This document shows, piece after piece, positions 46,585 through 58,580 of a DNA stretch of 64,000 bases. The first letter of the stretch is position 1. Every line of letters begins with the position of its first letter. Both the position numbers and the translations under genes were made by a program. The notes under the pieces were generated by a model, which was not told the DNA's origin, ran no database searches, and saw nothing but the letters and a program-made list of their open reading frames with translations. Source of the DNA: Margaritifera margaritifera (lineage: Eukaryota > Mollusca > Bivalvia > Unionida > Margaritiferidae); NCBI GenBank assembly GCA_029931535.1, contig JAQPZY010001628.1:612001-676000 (forward strand). Reading direction: 5' to 3'.

Positions 46585-46892
46585 AATTGAGCTTATGCTC
46601 TGATCCATTGTTCATTGTGTTTCATTCATTGTCCATTATCCATCTGTCAGCAATTGGTATTTTCTTGTACTTCTCAAAAACCAATTTTTTACAAATTTCA
46701 GAGGGAGCATTCAGGAATCCAGACCTTTCAAATTGATACAATTGCTGCTGATCTGCCACCATATATGGCTACCATTACAAACAATAGAAAAACTTTTAAC
46801 ATCTAAAAAATGAAATTGCTTGACAGAATTGAGCTGTTTGGCTTATGTCAGGCATGTGATTGATCTCAGACCCACTTGGACCTCTTGTTTCA
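46585..46892 (+). repeat. Family B repeat element with a single internal unit
   Basis: Same ends as 22525-24425 ('gagcttatgctctgatccat' and 'tctcagacccacttggacct') around one unit ('ttctcaaaaaccaatttttt', 'catatatggctaccattaca'). Confidence 0.75.
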
Positions 46893-46944
46893 CTATACAG
46901 TAGAACTTTGATTATCAGAATTCATTAGGAGAAATCTTGCAGGC

Positions 46945-47080
46945 ATGAGTTGGGTTCATAGCTTACATAGCTTAGATGGTAGATTGCCAGTCTGTAGTTA
47001 TTTGGGTCCCAGGTTTCAGCCCTAGTCTGGCTGTGTATTTCTTCACCTATGACATTTGGTAATAGCAGTAAGATAAGCTA
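46945..47080 (+). mobile_element. tRNA-derived SINE, related to 6404-6535
   Basis: A box 'agcttagatggtagattg', B box 'aggtttcagccct', tail 'ctatgacatttggtaatagc'. Preceded by 'cagtagaactttgattatca' (46911), which looks like a Tigger/pogo terminus fragment. Confidence 0.55.
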
Positions 47081-47203
47081 CTTCAAGAAGCAAGATAATC
47101 TCCCATTCTGAGTTGCGAAAGGTTTGTTTTGTTTAGTAGAGATATTGTGACATGACTCCAAAAGGCAGGGGGACTTAGTTTTTGGGGCTTTTGATTTTTT
47201 TTT

Positions 47204-48562
47204 TTTAGCTCTACTGGCCATAGACCAGGAGAGCTTATGGTATGGCCTGTTGTCCATTGTCTCCATCATCCATCCATCCATCCATCCATCCATCCATTAG
47301 CACAAGTTTGTTATCACTACTCCTCCCAAAATACTTGGAGCTTTGCCATCAAACTTTACACACACATTCATCCCAAGGTCTAGCTGGTCCTAAATGAAAA
47401 TGGTGCTGCTCAGACATCCAATATGGCTACCTCAGTAGCCATCTTGAAAATCTTGTTATCACTATTCCTCCTGATTGGATGATCATATCAACATGGGGTT
47501 TCCACTGAAAGACTTCTTATGATATCTAGTTGGTCTTAAATGAAAATGGTGCCGATCTGATGTATAATACGTACAACATTGCAGCCATCTTGAAAAGTTT
47601 GTTTTTGCTTCTCCTCCAGAATGGAGAGTCATATCTACATGGATCTTTAACCAGAAGCCTTCTGATGTCTAGTTAGTCCTAAATGAAAATGGTTCTGCTT
47701 GAACATCCAATATGGCTGACACAGCTGGCCATCTTGAAAATCTTGTTATTGCAACTCCACAAGAATGGATGGTCATATCAGCATGGGGTTTTCACTAAAA
47801 GACTTCTTATGATGTCTAGTTGGACCTAAATGAAAATATTGCCAATCTGTCATGCAGTATAGCCACTGCAGCAGCCATCTTGAAAATCTTGTTATTGCTA
47901 CTCCTCTGTAACAGAAAGTCATTTCAGCATGGGGTTCTCACCAGAAGACTTTTGATGGTGTCTAGTTGGTCTTAAATAAAAATTGTGTCAATCTGATATC
48001 CAATATGACTGCCACATTGGTCATCTTGAAAAATGTATCCCTACTCCTCCTTGATGGAAAGTCACATCAAGATTGGGTTTTCACCAGAAGACTTCTTATG
48101 ACCCAGTATGGCCACCATGGCAGCCATCTTGAAAATCTTGTTTCTGCTACTCCTCCTAAATCGAAAGTCCCATCAACATGGGGTTTTCACCAGGAGACTA
48201 CTTATGATATATTGTTGGTCCTGAATGAAAATGGTGCTGACCTGGCTTCTAGTATGGCTGCCACAATGAACATATTGAAAATCTTGTACATGATTCTCCT
48301 GAATGGATGGTCATATCAAACATGGGGTTTTCACCAAAAGTTTTCTAATGGTGTCCAATTTGTCCTAAATGAAAATGGTGCCAATCTTATATCCAGTATG
48401 GCTGCCACAGTGACTAATTTGAAAATCTTATCACTGAAGAAGATCACGAGATCACAGATGGTTTCAACACTCAGCAATTAAAATAAGGAAATGGTCTTAT
48501 CTTGAATTCCTGGAAATTCTTTTCAGCCAGTAGAGCATCAGTCTCTTTGAAGGACTCTTGTG
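47204..48562 (+). repeat. Family A repeat element, copy 4
   Basis: 5' module begins 'tttagctctactggccatag' with a (CCAT)n expansion at 47268-47298. About eight internal units follow, then the 3' module ('cttatcttgaattcctggaa', 'gaaggactcttg'). An open frame 47966-48481 crosses three units; it is explained by the repeat (MVLNKN/LVLNEN recurs) and is not treated as a gene. Confidence 0.85.
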
Positions 48563-48564
48563 TT

Positions 48565-48740
48565 TGTTTTAATGGCACTTTTAACACATTATTGGCTATA
48601 TAAGCTGAGGAAATGGGAGCTAAGTGCCTTTTCCAAGGACACACTGGGACAGTTCAACTGGACTGGCACGGGCAAGTATTAGACCCACAACCCATGGATT
48701 ATGAGTCTGACGTTTCTACCAACTGAGTTATAGTGGCTTC
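48565..48740 (-). mobile_element. tRNA-derived SINE (Met-like head)
   Basis: Minus strand: A box 'ataactcagttggtagaaac', anticodon arm 'cagactcataatcc', B-box region 'gggttgtgggtctaata'. Same body as 5398-5575. Confidence 0.7.
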
Positions 48741-49186
48741 TTAGTTTTGGAGACATTTGCTAAACTAGAGCAGTTCAGATAATCTGGAGTTTGTATCTGA
48801 ATATAATAGAAACATTTTGTGGACATGAAATTGGTTTAAATGAGCTAATCATTGAAGTAATTAAGATTTGGATGATGGAAGTGTCACTATGTCATGGTAA
48901 AGAAATAAAACTTTATCACATATTATTCAGTTTCCACAAAATTTTCAGTATATACTGGAAAGTAGTGATACATCACCAGGATTTTTTTCCTTCATTTTTT
49001 AACAAAAGAAACATTTATTTTGAGGAAATTTTGTTTTATTATATTAGGGTGATGGAGTATTCTCCATTATGCCTGTAGTTGGATTTGACACTGGTTTAAG
49101 AAATATTGTGTATATATTGTTGTTATTGTTTGAATCATAATAAAATATTAAAATAAAAGTATCACACACATGTTGTCTTGTTACAG

Positions 49187-49288
49187 ATTGATCCCAAACA
49201 GTTACTAGAGGATGGAATCAGAAAAGAATTGGTTCAGCAAGTGGCGCTTGCATTGCACCAAGGCCTCATCTTCAATCCCAAAGCCAAA
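49187..49288 (+). CDS. WASHC5: WASHC5 exon (8 of 11)
   Basis: Acceptor 'tcttgttacag', donor 'gttagt'. 34 codons in phase 0, [16 protein letters not shown]...GLIFNPKAK. Strongly conserved helical segment. The upstream intron carries the single-unit family B element and a family A element; the intron after it shows no recognisable gene. Confidence 0.93.
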
Positions 49289-50543
49289 GTTAGTTGATTC
49301 TATAATATTTTGTCAAAGCTTTTTGTAATTACAAGCAATAAAAAAAGCTCAACTTTGTTTAGGAATTCATACAAAGACAGTCTAGTGTCATTGTTTGGAC
49401 TTCCATTAGTGTGACTATAGCTTTAGTTTTTTGTTATCTATAAATCCAGTTTGTATTCTCATTCTCAACAGTTTGCATTAGAGTACATGACTGTACCTAG
49501 CTTACACATTTAATCTACAATAATGACACAGTATGTCAGATAACTTTTAATTTGTATCTCTTGACTTATTTGAAAATGAGTTAGATGGCTTTGTATGCAT
49601 CTGATCTTTTTGTAAAAATCCTAGGGTCAATTCATGTAGGTAAATATTGATTATCCAGATTACAATAATAGATGGGGCATCTTGATTTGGTCCTGTCGAT
49701 CCTTACATCCATACAACATTCATTCATCAGTACATCTGTCCTGAGCACAATTGCTCAAAATCCACTAGATGTAGACAAATGAAATTTGGTAGGTATGTTT
49801 GTATGCATGTGAAAATGACCTGGTTTGATTTTCATGCCTTGAAAGAAATTTTTTCCAGTTTTTTCAGACAGTTTTTGAATGGTTTGGACTTTCTGTATTC
49901 AGTAGGAGCATATATCCATTGTAAACACAAATCAAGTTATCATCTGGACTTACAGAATATCCTGCATGTATGCAATGTCATCTTTACACTTTTATCAAGT
50001 TTATTGCATTGCTCAGTTTTCATTAACCCATTTCTTATTTTCAATGTAGCACATGTTTAATATTGTCATGACATCATGAATTGAAGAAGCATAATGTCCA
50101 GAGTATTCAGGTGTATTCCAAAGTCAAATAATTAGATTTTTGCAACTTTCTATTGAATGAAAAAATAAAAAAGGTTTAATGTGTTAAGTTATATCTTGCA
50201 TATGAAACTATAAAAGTCTTTAATAATTCCATTGCTTTGCTCACCAAGCCTTGTAAAACGTGGAAATAATTTTGTAGTATAATGTATCAAAGGGTGTTGC
50301 AAAGAGCAATTGATAAGAAATTTTAATGGGACTGAGAAGATTAACTCCCTTAATTTAAATTTTCGAGTGAAAATTTTAGTCTTGCAAGATTTTGCAGAAA
50401 ATGAGACAGTGGCATCACTTTTCCAGTAGATATGGTTAACAATGTTAAGGTTTTGCCTTTAAGATTTGTTTTGAGGGTTTTAAAAGTTATATACAGTACA
50501 CAGCTTGCAGGCAAGGTGTTGAATTTGGCACTGTTTGTTACAG
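49289..50543. other. Intron between exons 8 and 9, nothing recognised
   Basis: No repeat structure or coding signal noticed; the 93-codon frame at 49779 has no recognisable features. Confidence 0.5.
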
Positions 50544-50723
50544 GTGAGTGAATTGTTACCCAAACTAGAAGACCTAGGTCAGAAGATGGATGGGTATCTT
50601 AGGTCCTTTGAGTATATCCAGGATTATGTGAACATCTATGGCCTGAAGATCTGGCAGGAAGAGGTGTCTCGCATCATCAACTACAACGTGGAACAGGAGT
50701 GTAACAGCTTCCTCAGAACTAAG
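50544..50723 (+). CDS. WASHC5: WASHC5 exon (9 of 11)
   Basis: Acceptor 'tttgttacag', donor 'gtatag'. 60 codons in phase 0. It contains [20 protein letters not shown] and [12 protein letters not shown], one of the most invariant blocks of the strumpellin family. Its third-position GC is higher than that of the surrounding intron, as expected of conserved coding sequence. Confidence 0.95.
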
Positions 50724-51597
50724 GTATAGTCTGATTTTTCTTTATGCAGATGTATGAAAAACTTGACTTTTTCATTACCAACCTCTTCGATTAAAACTAC
50801 TGTGTACCACCTAGAAAAACAATGCTTAACACAGTATTGAAGCCATTAGAACATGCCAAAATTGGTCAGTAATTCATGGGAAAAAAGAAAGAACAGCCGG
50901 ATGTTAGGTTTTCTAATGTTAGTCTCATTTGCTGCACATTAAATCGGTCAGGTCAAGAATCATATTGGTTCAGAAGTAAACTGGGACTTAAAACCTTGCA
51001 CCTATTGCGAAAGAAGTCATTTTAAAATTATTCCCTGACTTAATGTTTGATATGCTTTATCTGCATTTAGAGTTGTTACTTGACATGATGTCAACAAGAC
51101 TTGAGGAAGTTATCTTTTTTAAAGACGTTCTGCTGACTCTTGTTTAAAATTATTTTCATCTTTGTGAGAGAAAAAAAATGTGTGAATTACATAACTCTGA
51201 CCCTTCTTAAGCTGGTCCTCAAGATAGAAGGAAGCACTAAAATAAATGATCCATCAAAACAAATTAGTCTTTTTGTTTCAGCACAGAATTTATTCTGGTA
51301 CCTAATGGGTAGTTTTGATATTGTAACGTGAATTTAAAGCTGTTAACTTCACATATACTGTAAAATATATAGGACCAAATTAATAAGAACCCCAGGAAAC
51401 ATTGTTTATGTCTCTCTGTCTCAGTCACTTTCCATCTATCTTTGTCCATGTCTATCAGTTCAATTTTAAGGTTTTACTTATCTCTCTTCTCAGTATCTTC
51501 CTCTCCTCTCTCTCTCTCTCTCTCTCTCTTTCAAATCATTTACAGCAGGTATTAGTATTTCACTTTTTAAAAATAATGTATGTGCTGTTGTGTCCAG

Positions 51598-51722
51598 GTT
51601 CAGGATTGGGAAAGTTTGTACCAGTCAAAAGCCATTCCAATTCCACGATTCCGTGCAGTGGATGAGAGTGTCAACTTTATTGGCAGGTTGGCAAGGGAGA
51701 TAATCAGGATCACAGATCCAAA
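51598..51722 (+). CDS. WASHC5: WASHC5 exon (10 of 11)
   Basis: Acceptor 'gttgtgtccag', donor 'gtaagc'. 41 codons plus two bases, reading [18 protein letters not shown]...IIRITDP; the split codon resolves to Lys with the next exon. A (CT)n tract lies ~70 bp upstream of the acceptor. Confidence 0.93.
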
Positions 51723-54551
51723 GTAAGCTGTGCAACAAAAATTTAACCACATGATAAAGAAGTCCCCCCCCCACTTTGTTTTTTTACTGTGTTTCATTTC
51801 TAGAGATCAACAAAGCTATTTGATAAATCAATGTTATTTCTGTAATCTGTTTAAAAATATTAATTTTTACATGTGTCTGTTATTTTAACCCTTTTAAAAA
51901 AAAAAAAGAATTGTAAAACATTCTATATTGTTTCAATGCACACGTATCTATCTGGTAGCCATAATTTCCACTCACTGCCTTAAATTGATATGTTGTGAGA
52001 TAAGTAAGGATAGAGAGAACAATAAAAATCATAAGGTATTCAAACACTGTTATTACTGAAAATGAAAGAAAGAATTGGAAATAATACCATAAATGAAAAT
52101 TAGATTTAATACTTATTCAACTTGATTCTCTATTCAAGTGAAACTTTTCAAAAAATTTAAAAATCATGAAAGCACGTCTCATTTTATCTATGCATGCTTA
52201 ATCCCAATGAACAACATGACTGTAAAATACCAAAACTATTGCTTTAAGCACAATTACTAATGAAACATTATGTATATATATTAATTATGGCAGAATATTG
52301 AAGCTCACACTCTACTGATTTTTGGACAAAACCACTGAATCAACATTGCAGCACTCAAGTCAGCTGGCACACACAAATGTTTCTCGGGTAAAAAATTCTG
52401 AAGTTGTTGAACTAAACAAGTCCAGTATTCCCAAAACTGCAGATAATTAGGTCAGATCTTTCATACATTTTCATGTGAGCCACAAGTATCCATTCAGCAT
52501 CAATCGGCTTCATTGACAATGTTTTAAGTAAAGTCAGGTGGTTGAAGTTGGTTCGTACATGGGGCAGGTCCAAACATAGGAGTGATTCCATTGTTTTTCA
52601 ATTTAGTTAGTATCTTCATACTTTGATGGCCTCTGAACACACCCAATGTCGACACTGTTTGCTAATTGCATTGAGCAAGGAGCAGCTGGTCATGTGTTTT
52701 GTTCACATGTGGAATGATGACATTATCCAAACCAACAGTGATCTAAGTTGATTTTTACCACTCTTAAGCCGCTGTGTTAATGCCATGGTCATCAGAAAGT
52801 AATTGATGGTGCAACTTTATGGACAGTGTCTTAAGGAAGAGATCATACACATGTACTTCAATAACCAATTACTAGCTTAGTGTTGTTGGCTGCGTCGGCT
52901 CCCTTTGATGTTGAGTATAACTGATTTATCTTGACAGATGTTTGATTTGTGCTCGTACAAGTGGTAGTGCTGTTTTATTTGTTGAAGTTAATGCATGAAA
53001 ATAATTACCTACAAATATGCAAACTTTTCAGACAAAACCACTAATTTAAATACCCACGAAAATATCTTTTTTTTAAAAATCACAAAAATTGAGACCCATG
53101 AAAATAAATGATACTACAGTATTTTCCTTTTCTTGAACATACTTTTTACAGAATAAGGACAGTTTTACACATGATTAGGCTTCTGCTATATAACCTACTA
53201 GCCCACTTTGGGGCAACTGTCCCACTTTTGGGCAACTGTCCCACTTGTGGGCAAATTTGGTCAACACAAATCTGAATTCCTGTAGTTGTTCAATCTTACA
53301 AGTCAAGTAAAACAATATTGTTGACAGTGGCAAGAAGTCAGTCCATAATTAACAAACTTTTGGAAAATCATATCATTCATGCAAAACAGTTTGTGCGGAA
53401 AGTAACAGTTTTTCTTCTTTTTCCGTTCTTCTTCTTTTATTCATTCCATTCCAAAATAATGATATGAAAACAGCATATTCCTATGTTCCCACAGTTTTAC
53501 TTTAAAATTATACCAACATCTTCCTCAGATTATTAGCATTACTGTAGAGTATTTAATTGTTTTTTGTAACTTGTTGATGAAATGTTTCTCCTTAAAAAAA
53601 AATATTTTACATTTCCTAATTAACTGACCAAAGACCCCTTTACCTTTATTTGAACCTCATGACCAATTCCTTTTTTAAAAGAAATGTCTTGTATCTATGA
53701 AGTATCAGCATTCTAAATTAAACAGAAATATGAGAAAAATGTAAATGTACTAAAATAAATTGAAATAAAAATAGGATTGACCTCAGAATAGCTCCATTCC
53801 CTAGCATAAATCAACTCTGTTAGGCAAGTATCATGTGGCCAAATAGGTCTGTCAGGTTGTAAAGTGATGTACTTATTTGAGGTATAGTAGTGCAGATTAT
53901 GTAAAGAAATGGCACCAAAATCTATTGATGTCCAGTGTGTGCTGCTAGAGTGACTGATCCTCTTGCTTCTGATGGACCGGTCGTTATAATTGGTCTGTAA
54001 GCATAACATAGTGTAAAGTAGTCTTGCATTTGATTTGCTTCTAATCCCAAAAAATGTCATCAAATGATTTTGAATTGTATATATTTTTATGAGTGCCTAA
54101 TCTCAGCATATTTTGTTCAACCTAAGTTGACCAGTTTATTTGTTGTGTAACTGCCTGATATAAATATGGCAGCCTGCATGCTCAGGAAAGGTCAAAAGGT
54201 CAAAACCAGATATTAAAGAGAGGACTGCCTGTGAGGAATCCTCGGAAAATCCTGCCTCAAGCATTTAATCTTCACAGAGTTATGACATTAACTGGATGCT
54301 TTGTGGATGAACCATTGGTTAAAATTTATAATTAAGACCATTCAATTGCCTTTCCAATCTTGAGTTAAAGGTTTAGGGAAGAAAGTATCCAATAAAGACT
54401 GCTGTCATAACTGTGTCATTATAAAAAAAATCTGACTAAAATTGCCTAAACTCACTAGTTATACTTTGTGTTTCTATTAAGATGGCAGAAAGTATATAAA
54501 TTTAGAAAAAAAAGACATAAAACCATTTTACATATGTTAATTTCTATTAAG
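51723..54551. other. Intron between exons 10 and 11, no gene recognised
   Basis: Contains only the small 20 bp repeat at 53199. The 116-codon minus-strand frame (53713-54063) has no recognisable motif and sits in AT-rich DNA; I do not call it a gene. Confidence 0.5.
53199..53258. repeat. ~20 bp x 3 tandem repeat
   Basis: 'cccactttggggcaactgt', 'cccacttttgggcaactgt', 'cccacttgtgggcaa' in direct succession. Confidence 0.9.
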
Positions 54552-54642
54552 GGCAACAAGTTACATAGAGCAGATGAAAGCCTGGTATGACATCCGCACC
54601 AGACAGGAGCTTGTCAACAAGACCCTCTTTCAGAAAATTCAG
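54552..54642 (+). CDS. WASHC5: WASHC5 exon (11 of 11 seen)
   Basis: Acceptor 'tttctattaag' (weak pyrimidine tract), donor 'gtaaga'. One base completes the split Lys codon; 30 codons read ATSYIEQMKAWYDIRTRQEL...LFQKIQ, phase 0 end. The next family block (a leucine-rich segment in human) was not found in the remaining 9.3 kb, so the following intron runs beyond the window. Confidence 0.9.
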
Positions 54643-55067
54643 GTAAGAAATCTGGAAAGTCCATGAGGGCAAATAGGAAATTTTGATCGATCTATCGAGA
54701 GACCAACTTGGCATAAATGGTGATCGTTTTTAAATTAAACTTAATGTAAGAGTAAATCAAAGGAAGAAATTTGGCTCTTTTAAACATAGTATCTTCACCA
54801 ACCTTCATCATCCTGTTTTCACTTTTCATTGAAAGTGATCATATCATGATAGATATTCATGGATCTTCCTCGGCTTTAGAAGAATGCTACCTGACAGTAA
54901 TATTTCTGCTTGTTTATCTTGTCACATGAATGATCATAGAAAATCTTGTCTCAATTGGATAAGAAATGTCTAGACATAGGTGTCACTTTTCTGGCAACAT
55001 TGTCAAAATTAAAGTTTTGTGTTAACTAAAATGGGACCGAAATTCATACGTCAAATATGCTATAGCC

Positions 55068-55715
55068 AGCAGTTCTCACATTGACTAGGCTGGGACCTGG
55101 AATGCTCACATTGACTAGGCTGGGACCTGGAATGCTCATGTTGACAAGGCTGAGACCTGTAATTCTCATGTTGACTTGGCTTAGACATGTAATCCTCATG
55201 TTTACTTGGCTTCACCTTTAGTTCTCACGTTGACTAGGCTGGGATCTGAAATTCTCATATTGACTAGGCTAGACATGTAATTCACATGTAAAAAATTAGA
55301 CTGGGCCAGTAATTCTTATATTAGCTAACCTGGGACCTGTAGTTAATCTCATGTTAACTAGACTGGGACCTATAATTGTCATAGTAACTAGGCTGGGACT
55401 CATAATTCTCATGGTAACTAGGCTGGGACATGTAATTCTCACATTTAACTAGGCTGGGACCTGTAATGCTGATGTAAACTGGGCTGGAACCAGTAATTCT
55501 CATTTTAACTAAGCTGGCATCTGTAATTCTCATGTTAACTAGACTGGGACCAGTAATTCTCATGTAAAATTAGACTGGGACCAGTAATTCTCATATTAAC
55601 TAACCTGAGACCTGTAATTATTCTCATGTTAACTAGGCTGGGACCTGTAATTCTCATGTTAACTAGGCTGGGACCTGTAATTCTCATGGTAACTAGGCTT
55701 GGACCTGTAATTCTT
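55068..55715. repeat. ~30 bp tandem repeat, ~21 copies
   Basis: 'ctaggctgggacctgtaatt' + 'ctcatgttaa'. The 30 bp period keeps a minus-strand frame open (MRITGPSLVN repeated, 55354-55801), judged an artefact. In the intron after exon 11. Confidence 0.92.
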
Positions 55716-56892
55716 AGGGTTGCATGGACAGTAGTACTCCTGTTGCCATAGGTAAGGTATTCATGACAACAATGCCCATTATATTGAAATATAGAAAACA
55801 AAACATTTGTACCTAAGTTGAAATAGAAACAGGTGATGGTAAAAGGCAGTATTTTATGTTAAACTTCATTACAAACATCTGTTAAACATTTAATGTAGAA
55901 GCTATTTTTGTGACCTCTGTGTGTTAGACAAAGTAGCAGCATGCAAAACAGATTCAGGATATACATATCAAATAGCCTCCTCAAATACCTGTTTTTACTG
56001 GACATGTCCAGTAGGTCAAAGGTTTTTACTGGCACATACTCAAGTTGTCTTTGATTTGTTTATCCATTGTACTGCCAAATAAACACTTTAATGAAGTAAA
56101 ATTCAGTGGTCACTAGGTCACAGATTCTTTCTTTGTCAAAAAAATGTACAAAGATGTTGCAGACTAAGCTTAATTCAAAGGTTTCTTTGTTGGACAGTCA
56201 ATAAATGTGTCACCAACTAAGCATGTTTGGTTATTATAATTTCCCAATTGTTTAAAAACTTTGTAGCCTCAAAACACAAGACAAAAGAGGCGTGAAAGCT
56301 TATCTCTTGGACTTATCAAAAGCCCTATAATTGAACAATTGCCCCAGTTTCTGTACTATACTCATTACTTAAGTCCTTCACACCGCATGGTTTGTGTCTC
56401 AGAGTGTCAGCACATGATAACTTTACAAAATATATGAAGCATAGGCCTGAATTAAGAAAAAAAGATACTAGCAACAGCAACTAACTTTTATTATCATCCT
56501 CCAAGACTTATTTGGGGACCTGATCAAATAAAACTTCACCATCAAACTTTACCGGAAATGCCCATTAATTACGTGTTACATATGTTCGAGGTAGTATATC
56601 AGCTTGTTGTCAATTAATAATTAATTTGTAAAAACAGTAGAGGGGAATAAAATACTGCTTTTGGGTGAAATTCTGTAGTATAGTTTTCTGAAAGAAAAAA
56701 TGTTTTGTAAATAATTAGCTTGAAAGGAAACCAGTTCATGATGGAAGGATAGTACCAATACTAAAGCAGCAGCAAATTTGAAACTGAAAATGACACATTT
56801 TCCGGTACATTAATAATTAGGTACATCAATGTTTTCTTTTTCATCATTTCCATTGAATATTCTGATATTAAATTCAAGTATATGGCAACCAC

Positions 56893-56898
<6 letters not shown>

Positions 56899-56935
<37 letters not shown>
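56899..56935. repeat. (TA)n(CA)n microsatellite
   Basis: Pure TA run, then 'cacacacatacatac' directly at the left edge of the MITE. Confidence 0.95.
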
Positions 56936-56936
<1 letters not shown>

Positions 56937-56942
56937 TACATA

Positions 56943-57264
56943 CAGCTCTCCATGGTTATAACACACTTCATTATAATGCAGTATCACTATGGACTCCATT
57001 ACCAAAATTATACCAATGTATAACAATATATGGGTTGTAAGAAAATAGCATGAAGTCTAGTGGTATGTCTTTATTTTCTTTTTAAAACACTATTATTGAA
57101 CAAATTTTGATCATTCCTACTATGCCATGGTTCTGTATATAACGCTGTTCTCAATATATTGCGGTTTGGTACATAGTGCAGTTTTTACCATAACATGGTT
57201 CAGTACATAATGTGGTCAGCAGTTATGGACCCTGACTACCGTGTTATAATGAGAGAGAGCTATA
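56943..57264. mobile_element. MITE with CpG-decayed 'ATAACGCGGT' repeats
   Basis: Ends: 'cagctctccatggttataac' and, reversed, 'agctctctctcattataaca'; pogo/Tigger-like ends with likely TA target, in a TA/CA-rich site. Between 57120 and 57245 a ~20 bp motif recurs: 'tataacgctgttctcaata', 'gcggtttggtacatagtgca', 'ataacatggttcagtacata', 'atgtggtcagcag'. Differences are mainly CG to TG or CA. Confidence 0.6.
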
Positions 57265-57321
57265 TATATATTGCTTGATTGAATAAAGGATGAACATATT
57301 ACTAATATCCTGTTAAAATAG

Positions 57322-57324
<3 letters not shown>

Positions 57325-57368
<44 letters not shown>
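57325..57368. repeat. (AT)n microsatellite
   Basis: About 21 uninterrupted AT dinucleotides. Confidence 0.97.
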
Positions 57369-57371
<3 letters not shown>

Positions 57372-58545
57372 AGAATCGTATGGTATCATATATAATAGGG
57401 AATAGATCCCTTTCTAGACATGGATATTTTTTCTTCGCAGTGCCAAATGTTAATATTTATTGTTGTATGCATGTATGCATGTCACTCTTTGTGTGTGTCT
57501 CTGTGTTTGTTCTTTATTGTCCCCTGTGGAAAACCTTGTTTTAGGTCCAAACATTGGGAAACTTTGTTAGTTTAATAGCGTTAATACATATATGTGACAG
57601 AAAAGACAGGTCAGGTCAAGATGGATCAGGAGATTTCCAAAATTTTGTCTGTAGTTTTGACCTCAAAAGAGGGAGGATTTTTATCAACCTGATTTTTAGC
57701 ATGCAAATGGACAAAATTACAACTATTGAATAAATTTACATTTTTTTAAATATTAAAATATGCACATCATCTCCTCAAATCAGTCCTTTCGCAATAACTT
57801 CTTGCCATTCATACTCTTCTTATATATACCACAAGCATTTTTAGCATTTCTTAGGAGATTATTGCTGGATTATATTTGTGGCAGTCCTCAGCATTGTTGA
57901 TCTTAACACTTAGGAGATGATGTACTGTTACTGGATCCAGGTTTCTCTAGAGTCAGCCTGAAGTTTCCTCAGAATGGAAAATGTCCTTTTTAGTGTTTGC
58001 ATTGGAATGTGACAATGTCAGTACAGCTCTACTAATTCCACCAAGAAGTTTAAATTGTTTCCTGCCTGTGGGTAGATTCCTATTGCTGACTGCCTGCCAG
58101 AACTGCTCAAGATTGGTACTTTCTGGGTCTAATGTTGTTTTAATGTCAGTAAGATTCTTCATATGAAGCACAAATGCATACGTTATACTCTCACACCCTT
58201 TGTGACTTTAAGCCTAATTTGCAGACACCTTTGTTGTCATCATTATCATCACTATCTCCACTCTTTAATAATGACAATCAAATCTGGAAAATGATTATCA
58301 CTTACAAGTATTATAGATGAAGACAAAAACCCATTCATCCCAGGCATTAAGGATTACAATGGCAGTTAGTGACATGTACTTTAATCTGATTTACATTCAT
58401 GTTTACAAAGGATTAAATCAAGTTCAGTGGTGTTTATTAGTTTTTGCGCCGCGGTCATTCATAGTAGTGTCAAATGTATATTTTGCCTTAAATTCATGGT
58501 CACTGGTCGCGTTCTGCAGATGGTCACTCACAACAGTGAGTTTAT

Positions 58546-58580
58546 GTAATAAATTATTATTATTATTATTATTATTATTG
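58546..58580. repeat. (ATT)n microsatellite
   Basis: About ten ATT/GTT trinucleotides; explains a Leu-rich apparent frame ending at 58595. Confidence 0.95.

Larger units (their letters stand above)
5657..54642 (+). other. WASHC5: WASHC5 (strumpellin) gene, internal part: 11 exons
   Basis: Strumpellin is the large, almost wholly alpha-helical scaffold of the WASH complex (with WASH1, FAM21, CCDC53 and SWIP), which activates Arp2/3 on endosomes for cargo sorting. Eleven exons of 130, 113, 167, 76, 120, 132, 81, 102, 180, 125 and 91 nt give 1317 nt, or 439 codons, with no stop. Intron phases, in order, are 1, 0, 2, 0, 0, 0, 0, 0, 0, 2, then 0 after exon 11. By comparison with human strumpellin from memory this is about residues 427-865 of ~1159, without evident indels. 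Introns range from about 1 kb to 13 kb and are full of repeats. First and last exons, promoter, start and stop codons were not found in the window. Identification is by recognised protein sequence; confidence is high for the gene, moderate for exact residue numbers. Confidence 0.95.

Noticed and set aside
47966..48481. 171-codon plus-strand open frame
   Set aside because: It spans three units of the family A repeat and repeats the same peptide pattern (FHQ...LVLNENGA); explained by the repeat.
53713..54063. 116-codon minus-strand open frame
   Set aside because: AT-rich, no motif, no codon preference or splice context; length is within chance for 64 kb.
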